NCBI RefSeq assembly: GCF_037042905.1
Contig: NC_087253.1
Coordinates: 9,779,001-9,843,000, forward strand
Length of the DNA: 64,000 nt
From: Lytechinus pictus
Lineage: Eukaryota > Echinodermata > Echinoidea > Temnopleuroida > Toxopneustidae
Direction: 5' to 3'
Shown: positions 57,490 through 64,000 of the stretch, in pieces
How positions within the stretch are numbered: the stretch's first letter is position 1
Layout of the letters: every line of letters begins with the position of its first letter
The notes under the pieces: model-generated
Database searches by the model: none
The model's input: the letters and a program-made list of their open reading frames with translations, nothing else
What the model was told of the DNA's origin: nothing
Translations under genes and position numbers: made by a program

Positions 57490-58790
57490 ACATCGATTTA
57501 ATCACCTAACATGGTAGGCATATGCGTACTGATTATTAAACAAAGCCAAATTGAAAAAAACAGTAATCTTAACATTAATATGAACAATAATAATAAATAT
57601 CTCTAACGCACATTGTCAGATAAATCATCACTCAGTGGTCTAAGAAAGGTTCTATATACAAGAAACACTTCAGAAGAAGTTAATATAATGAAGGTATAAT
57701 AAACCTTAGAAGTAACCAACATATGTGACAAGGTAAACATTACCTTATATCTTCAAGGAAAACAATGTGTGTGAAAGTATATAAAAAGATCGCTTTGAGT
57801 ACCTAGCATAGCAGGCACGTGTGCAGCCCTATAAGCCTATTATCATCATTATACGAATAGCAAATGTAGATTTCACCTCATCTTGTTGACACTGCATATT
57901 ATACGAAACACGTATAGATAAAGGTAAACCCTATGTAAATTTCACATCTTCCTAACATATTGTACGAAACCTATATTATGTAAGTGCAATTACAATTATG
58001 TAGGTATTTACAATAATAATTAGTATCTATAATAAGCACTCTTTGGTGAATCATCACCGAACGGTCGACATGGGGCTGTATATACAAGAAACAAGAAGAA
58101 ATCATAATGCATGTGAATATAATCTTATCTCTTTAAAGAAATCGCTATATGTGAAGGTAAAAATTCCCCTATATCTTCAAGGAAACAATGTGTAAGAAGG
58201 CATATGAGATCGCTTTAAGCATTTAACATGGTCTGCGGCATGTGTAAATCCCTATATAATAATCATTAAACGAATGGATGATATGTAAATTTCACATCAT
58301 CTTATAAACACTGTTATAAAAAACCTACATGGATAATTTTAAAAGGTAATAACATCTTATAGACATTACAATAATAATAATAACAAAGCGCAGTAGAGCA
58401 TTATACAGTGGCTGCGCCACAAAAATTCTTTATATTATTATTACTTTCATATTTATGTATCTCTAATATGCACTTTCTAATGATTCACCACTCAATGCTA
58501 TACACGGGGCTCTATATACATGAAGGATTCATGAAAAAAGTAATATAATATAAGTGAAGGTATAGTTACCTAATATATGCGAAGATAAAAACACAATGTT
58601 AAGGTAAGAATACCTTAAACATTTGAAGGAACCAATATATGCAATGGTAAAAATGCCGCGTGTCTTTGAAGATACCAATATGTAAAGGTAATAATACCTT
58701 ATACATATTTAAGGAATAAGTATATATGTAGGAAATATAACATCGCTTTGAGCACCTAACAAGGTTGTACAACAATCTTAAATTTTGAAT
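55650..58790 (-). repeat. Decayed tandem array beside copy 2
   Basis: The reverse complement of the array at 27000-30800, built from GAAGGTAATAACATGTTATA, GACACTACATCTTC and AAGAAACCAATATG words. Interrupted by a MITE at 56461-56790 and a TA microsatellite at 57460-57490. It contains one recent internal duplication (55656-55820 and 55997-56160). Confidence 0.75.
56461..56790 (-). repeat. MITE with an internal tandem dimer
   Basis: A unit of about 155 bases is present twice. Shared blocks are TTTACATAATNATTTACATA, TTATGGAGTTCCTATTT and ACATCACTTTTTACAT. The ends CCTGTAAAAAAAACC and TTTCTCTCTGTG recall the CACTGTAAAAA ends of the elements at 47532 and 52030. Non-coding. It sits inside the tandem array. 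Confidence 0.6.
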
Positions 58791-59764
58791 TAACCAAAAC
58801 CATTGTCAAGTGAATAGGGAAATCGGGAGATCTGTTCTGCAGTTTAAATTTGCATAACCAACGTGAATGATTCGCCTTTATCATAACATTGGTATCTGGT
58901 ACCAAGCCTTAGAAATAATTTAAAACCCAGTATATTTCCCCTAAAGGATCAACACACCAACTGCTGCCATCTTCATCTAATACGGATTTATACGATTCAT
59001 TACAGGTTGCGTAATTCAGTATATGATAGAAAATCCTGAATGCATCCAAACTGGTCATTAATCAGTTAATTTTTGTTACAAGAAAGAAAGATAAAGATAA
59101 TTGATTGTTGACCAAAAGAATGAACATCAAAATCACCTCAGGCAGCCCATACGATTGTAAGTAAAACGCCCATAACGGTAATTTCACGATGGTATGATGT
59201 GTGATTTATGATATGTCTCACACATTTTGAATTTCATTCCATTTTTTATTTCTCTTTACAAGTGATCTTTATCCTAAACATGTTTGTTTTCCTTGTGCAG
59301 CTTATAAAAAACAAACTCTGCTTCAAAGGTCCTTAATTTCTACGTCCTTAGGGATTCGCACTTCACGTTTGCATTATACCATAAATTGGATGTCAGGTTT
59401 GACATGACCTTTATGAAAATTATTTGTGTGATTCTTTCCTTTTCTGGATTTTTTTACTTGATGAACTTTGGATTCCTGTTGGTAGCAAGAAAGTTAACTT
59501 GGATATTTGTGGCTACCATAGTATTTGTTAATACTTTTTAAGTAACGCATCGCAAGTTCAACATCCACTAGCGAAATTAGCTCCTAAGCCTTCTCGAAAA
59601 ATCATTTTAGTTTTAGCACGTGTCAATATTTTATCTGTGTTACGATTAGGAGTTTAAATAGAACCTCCCGATGGAAACTTACATCACTGATACGAGACAA
59701 AACGACATGCGTCGACTTGGAATCAGGTATTCTGAAAACTCACCGTCACAGAAATTACATCATA

Positions 59765-60509
59765 GGCCAGTTCGTAGTTCCTTTCTGCGCATGATCAAAA
59801 GATTCTACGCATGATCAGAGGAAGGTCATTTGTACTAAAGTGACATGGTGGTTTAAAATCTAATGAGATAAGCACCAACATTGATGTTTTGATTATTCAT
59901 ATATTCTTTTGAATTGTGGTTCCATTTACATCCACAAAAAACAACAATGCGTCCACGAACGACTGGTATTTAACAGTTTGCCAAGTACATTGTGCAACAT
60001 GCTATGATATGCATTCAAACTAGGAATGCAACAAATACCTTCATAAAGTGTTACTTGGTGTGCTATTCTAGTCACCTGGTCTATTCAATTTCTTCATCCT
60101 GCTATGTAAGGCAAGCTTACGTTATATCTTGCTTTGAAATCTGACTATCATAATGAATAATAATAATATAATATTTGATTTGTATATAGCGCACGTATCC
60201 ACCTTGCTGGTTGCTCAAGGCGCTCCTACATTACCCCGGCTAAGCTAATCTACCGATTCTGGTGCTCACAGCTTTTTGAGGAATTTCTTCCTGCCGGTAC
60301 CCGTTTACCTCACCTGGGTCGAGTGCAGCTTAATGTGGATAAATTTCTTGCTGAAGGAAAACACGCCATGGCTAGGATTCGAACCCACGACCCTTTGTTT
60401 GAAAGGCGAGAGTCAGAACCACTAGACCACGACGAGCCCACGCGCCCTTGATGAAAGAAATGAAAGGTCATTTGACCAAAATTGTCCATGAAGCAACTAC
60501 GAACTGGTC
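59765..60509. mobile_element. TA-flanked TIR element with GGCCAGTTCGTAGTT ends
   Basis: TA at 59763-59764 and 60510-60511 flanks the ends GGCCAGTTCGTAGTT and AACTACGAACTGGTC. Subterminal AAGGTCATTTG and its complement CAAATGACCTTTC-type text extend the pairing. It has no transposase and carries a SINE near its right end. Copy 1's flank has no such element at the matching place. Confidence 0.7.
60170..60440 (-). repeat. tRNA-derived SINE
   Basis: On the minus strand from 60440: an A box (GTGGTCTAGTGGTTCTGA), an anticodon-like arm with CCTTT/AAAGG and a strong B box (GTGGGTTCGAATCCTAG). A 170-base body ends with GCGCTATATACAAATCAAAT and an ATT-rich tail. The head looks like a tRNA but runs directly into the body. 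Confidence 0.75.
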
Positions 60510-60763
60510 TATTTCCATATCTTGACAGACTCTCATATACGGTCATGAAAGATCGGAATTCTGTTCTAAAGTGATCACTCCTCTCTTCTGATTAAATCAT
60601 TATCAATCAGCACTTTTCCGCACATAACGGATAGCTAGGATTCCTTATACTCATCCTACAAATGCAGAGGGCTCGCAATTTACTGGCTCAAAACTAAAGT
60701 ATTCTTCAAATTTGCCCAAGAAGAGTAAATGCGCCACATTTGTTGAAAGAACAATGATGATTC

Positions 60764-63700
60764 CTAATGGTGGATTTTACGTAGGTCAGCCAAGGCCTCC
60801 TCCTTTGATAGTTTCGTCCAATCTTTCGGTATGTCAGGTAATATTGCGTTATGCATATCCTTTAGTTGGTGTTGGTATGTCGCCATAAACCACATCCAAT
60901 ATCTAGACACGTCATTTGTGGGATTAGGAGCTATGTCCCAGTCAGGTATGTACGTCTTGTATTCTTTATTTTTGTGCCACTCACGTTGGTCGCCAGTAGT
61001 TGAACAGTTTCCAGAATCTCTGCATTTGAAGTTAACGGTACTGCAATTGAACGATACGTTCCGCTGTATGTCGTAGTTGCACGTTTCAGTAAACAGCTGC
61101 CCTTTACAGAAATTCACTCCATCGATATTACCGTCCTCCTTCCATCGTATTCCTCCAATTCCCTGTGGTCTGTGCTGCACACACATGTGACTTCTCCCAG
61201 ACAAATCATAATGGTCAGGTGTGGTGTCTGCACAGGGCTCCTTACAGAATGGGCACTGCTCAGGACAGCCCCATATCTTGTCTATGATTTGCTCTGATGG
61301 GTGGGGCCCATCCCATTCAACAGAGTGTGCTGTTTTTAGGGCAAAGAACTCTTCCAAATTTTTCTGAACTTCATCAAGCTGGTCCAGAATGATCCTTTGC
61401 AGATTGCTGAAATCAATCACTGATCGATCTTTCACAAACGTAAGGGAACTGACTGGTACCGCTATTTTCTCCGAGACTCTGTCACAGAACTGTTCAATCC
61501 ACAGTGTCATCCTCATGCCTCTATGCCCATCGACCTCATTGGTTGCATGATTAACACTTCTGGCAATACACAGCATGATCTTTGCAATATGGCACTTGCT
61601 TATTTCTGCATACCTAGACATGCTACTTGACTCTTTTCTCGAAAACATCTTATCATCTGTGTATTGGGTAATCCACTGTAAAGCAAACCCTCTGGCATTC
61701 TTAATGTACGATTTGTAGTTCTTGAAGTTTGCTTTCACGGCCATATCATCCATCATTTTGACCATTAGGTAGTACTTCGTCATCTGGAAGTCTCTGAGAA
61801 CTTCTTCCGTGCATTTTCTAGGAATCGCCTTTGTTACTGTATCCTGAACGATTGTCTTCAAATGTGTAGTTAGGAGGTCACCAGCAAATACTTCTTCTGT
61901 ACTCTGTTTCACCTTGTTCTTGAAAAGGCTCCAGGCGGCGTTCCTGTAGTTTTGTAGCTTGGCCTTCACGCCATGCTTTTTGTGATACTCTGATTGCATC
62001 TCGGTAAACACATGGACACAATGTCGGCTTACATGAACTGCTAGTTTTACAGCATACTGAGGAAGAATCGTGAAATTACAGTCTGCAGATGAATGTGCAT
62101 TCTGGTTGTGAACGTCAATTTTCGCCACTACTTTTTGAATGACCTCTGTGGCATAGGACTTACTGAATTTCACGTCGTGTTTAGATAAGCCCTTTAGATC
62201 AGTGCTTATTTCTTTCAAGATGGTTTTTGTCAGTACCGCTGTCTTATTTCTGGCCTCCAGTTCACCTATATCGGCACGAACCACGCTCTTGAGGGTTTTT
62301 GCAACATTTTCAAGGAAGCTTCTTTTAACACTAATGTGTTTATTTTTCACAAAATCTACTGTGATACTGCTTTCTAAGGATGTGTGCTGAATTGCAAACT
62401 TCAAAGGATTTTTCTCCAGCTCCTTTCTAAGAAGGCTTCCATGGGCATGAAATCTTTGATGAAGAATCTCATCCATCACTTCATCCATTCTCATATCTTT
62501 GTCTGCAGTCTTTGTTGCAAGTTCGTTAACCATTCGCGTCCACATAAATTCAAACTTCCGTTCCAGTTCAGAATCACTCGCTTCTTTGCCTTTTAGTTCG
62601 TGTGCCAGTTCTACTGCTTTGTCCATTATGTATTTCTCGTGGTTCGACCACTTTTTAGCCTGCAAGATTTCTACTCGGCGTGCTTCTTTGATTGAAAGCA
62701 GATCTGTCCGGCCCTCGTATTGTTGTTGTTCAACAGCAAAGTTCAATTGGTTCAACTTGGTCCCCTGCCACTGGATGACTATTTCCTGTTGTTCGCTGTT
62801 CTCGAAATATTCCATTAGGCAAGTTTTGATTCCCTCAGCCTTTTCTGTCAAAACTTTCGAAAGTTTACCGATGAGGGACTGATACGATTTTTCTAAGTCA
62901 TCGGGAGTTTCACACCTCTTCAATTCGATCTCTGCGGTGTGTAGCCAGGTTTTCATTTTGTCTTGTAACTCCCATTCCAATGCATAGTATTTTGATTGCA
63001 AGCCGTTGTAGGCTTTTACTTCAAGGCTATTGCGAAAGCTAAACACAAAATCATCCGCGAGGATTCCATTCCATAGATCGGAAAGACGAATGGACAGATC
63101 AGAGGCTGTCAGAAATGTTTTCTGCTCCAGCGTGATTTTTTCTAACAGTTGCAATCTGACTGACCTCACTTTTTCACTGTAGCCAGGATTTGCAGGAGCC
63201 ATGGGTGGATTGCCATGCCACAGATCAGAAAAATACCAGACGTGTTTTTGCACATCAAAGTTTATAATCTGGGAAAAACTGTGGATATCCGCTATGCTCT
63301 CACTTAGGGCGGCTTCCTTTGCCATATGATCCAAGCTCTCCTGTAGCTTCTGGCATCCATGCATCATCAGTTCTTCTGCATTAGCTGCTGGGACATTCTG
63401 ATGAACAAATATGCATGTTCTATTATCTCGGATGTTTTTCCTGACAAGATTCATCCTCAAGAAGGCGTGCACTGCGATTTGCAGAATGTCTTTCATTTCG
63501 GCTGTGTTTTCTCCCTTGATGTTAATCATAGTCACGTCTCCCAGACCAATAACGAGGGTGGCAAGTTCATTGTCATGCTCGTACTTAAGTTGTCCTAGTT
63601 CTGGTGCCCGAAGTCCCTCCGTATCTACAACAGCAACATAATCAAATGGCAGATTAGTGTCTCCATCGACTGGGATGAGTTGCATATATGCTCCCCTAGT

Positions 63701-64000
63701 GCATCTGCCTGCACTAACAGCAAACTGCAACCCAAACATAGTGTTGAGAAGTGTAGATTTCCCAGAACTCTGGATGCCCAGGACGGAGAGAACAAAGAGC
63801 TTCTTTTTACCAATAATGTTCCCAAGTTTACTTAGCACGGCACTCACCCATCCAATAGGTACACTTGATGCGTCTCCATCTACTAACTCCAAGGGGATGC
63901 CATTCAAAAGCAGTTCAGCAGCTCTTTCTGGCAGGTATTCCACAGCCGCCCTAGTGGCTTTTCCTGTTTCGCCGCTCTCTTTCACAGCCTCATAAATTTG
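60764..64000 (-). CDS. Very large GTPase (VLIG/GVIN1-like), copy 2, 5' part outside the window
   Basis: An open frame from the window edge to the stop at 60764, about 1078 codons. It enters at QIYEAVKESGETG, matching codons near 1340 of copy 1, so the first half of the gene lies beyond 64000; the internal Met is not the start. Visible parts: P-loop GIQSSGKST (about 63755-63781), DTEG, EHDNELATLVIGLGDVTMIN, the VHQN motif, the long helical region, and the C-terminal Cys/His block (GCPEQCPFCKEPC, about 61240-61278) ending ALADLRKIHH. Where copy 1 has TAG this copy has GAG. It has a four-residue insertion (near NQNAHSSAD) and a longer CSTTGDQREW loop relative to copy 1. The first part of the G domain and the following 200 residues are almost identical to copy 1; later parts differ more. 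It is probably functional at the protein level, as far as can be seen. Confidence 0.9.
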   Translation of the reverse strand, partial: QIYEAVKESGETGKATRAAVEYLPERAAELLLNGIPLELVDGDASSVPIGWVSAVLSKLGNIIGKKKLFVLSVLGIQSSGKSTLLNTMFGLQFAVSAGRCTRGAYMQLIPVDGDTNLPFDYVAVVDTEGLRAPELGQLKYEHDNELATLVIGLGDVTMINIKGENTAEMKDILQIAVHAFLRMNLVRKNIRDNRTCIFVHQNVPAANAEELMMHGCQKLQESLDHMAKEAALSESIADIHSFSQIINFDVQKHVWYFSDLWHGNPPMAPANPGYSEKVRSVRLQLLEKITLEQKTFLTASDLSIRLSDLWNGILADDFVFSFRNSLEVKAYNGLQSKYYALEWELQDKMKTWLHTAEIELKRCETPDDLEKSYQSLIGKLSKVLTEKAEGIKTCLMEYFENSEQQEIVIQWQGTKLNQLNFAVEQQQYEGRTDLLSIKEARRVEILQAKKWSNHEKYIMDKAVELAHELKGKEASDSELERKFEFMWTRMVNELATKTADKDMRMDEVMDEILHQRFHAHGSLLRKELEKNPLKFAIQHTSLESSITVDFVKNKHISVKRSFLENVAKTLKSVVRADIGELEARNKTAVLTKTILKEISTDLKGLSKHDVKFSKSYATEVIQKVVAKIDVHNQNAHSSADCNFTILPQYAVKLAVHVSRHCVHVFTEMQSEYHKKHGVKAKLQNYRNAAWSLFKNKVKQSTEEVFAGDLLTTHLKTIVQDTVTKAIPRKCTEEVLRDFQMTKYYLMVKMMDDMAVKANFKNYKSYIKNARGFALQWITQYTDDKMFSRKESSSMSRYAEISKCHIAKIMLCIARSVNHATNEVDGHRGMRMTLWIEQFCDRVSEKIAVPVSSLTFVKDRSVIDFSNLQRIILDQLDEVQKNLEEFFALKTAHSVEWDGPHPSEQIIDKIWGCPEQCPFCKEPCADTTPDHYDLSGRSHMCVQHRPQGIGGIRWKEDGNIDGVNFCKGQLFTETCNYDIQRNVSFNCSTVNFKCRDSGNCSTTGDQREWHKNKEYKTYIPDWDIAPNPTNDVSRYWMWFMATYQHQLKDMHNAILPDIPKDWTKLSKEEALADLRKIHH

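Larger units (their letters stand above)
58870..60763 (-). other. 3' flank of copy 2, homologous to 25124-26350
   Basis: Read on the minus strand it follows the order of landmarks of the copy-1 flank, but is interrupted by the TIR element at 59765-60509. No gene is seen. The homology is clear yet much weaker than in the coding region. Confidence 0.6.

Noticed and set aside
60380..60440. Functional tRNA gene on the minus strand
   Set aside because: Good internal promoter boxes but it is fused to a SINE body with a retroelement tail.

Overview
This is animal nuclear DNA, not bacterial. It is AT-rich, dominated by nested transposable elements, tRNA-derived SINEs, LINE remnants, MITEs and microsatellites, with no operons. 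A marine deuterostome fits best. An echinoderm, perhaps a sea urchin, is my guess from the style of the repeats and from the immune-type giant GTPases; the sequence alone does not prove it.

Two real protein-coding loci are visible. Both encode members of the interferon-induced very large GTPase family (VLIG/GVIN1-like). Copy 1 lies on the plus strand (17894-25123) as one intronless reading frame of the expected family length. It has an N-terminal MACPF-like region, a URGCP/VLIG-like middle, a VLIG-type G domain and a Cys/His-rich C-terminus. A single in-frame TAG at 24419-24421 cuts off the last 233 codons. Copy 2 lies on the minus strand (60764 to beyond 64000). It is open through the matching position, and its 5' half is outside the window. 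The copies are tail to tail. Their 3' flanks are homologous, followed on each side by decayed tandem-repeat arrays (about 27.0-30.8 kb and 55.65-58.8 kb), so this looks like an old inverted duplication.

The rest is repeats. 1-2089: a fold-back element made of degenerate TTGGTCTAAT units. 2150-2355: an ACATTATGCG minisatellite. 5799-6401 and 15915-16190: TTAA-bounded MITEs. 7595-8900 and 15170-15640: copies of a family carrying the mirror-symmetric word CGAGCGCGAAGCGCGAGC. 9035-12806: a large inverted repeat with arms of about 1.7 kb. 12885-13320: a broken DDE transposase. 31-37 kb: more MITEs, ATG microsatellites and an ORF1-only LINE. 37986-45888: a putative 7.9-kb element whose two ends carry inverted arrays of the same 16-bp repeat; it appears to split a CR1/L2-like LINE and itself holds a nested LINE, a MITE and a 900-bp polypyrimidine tract. 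46-55 kb: MITEs, microsatellites and one candidate coding exon. 59765-60509: a TA-flanked element present only beside copy 2.

I found no CRISPR array, rRNA, convincing functional tRNA or bacterial feature. Functions come from recognised motifs and family knowledge. Identities were judged by eye, with no alignment software.
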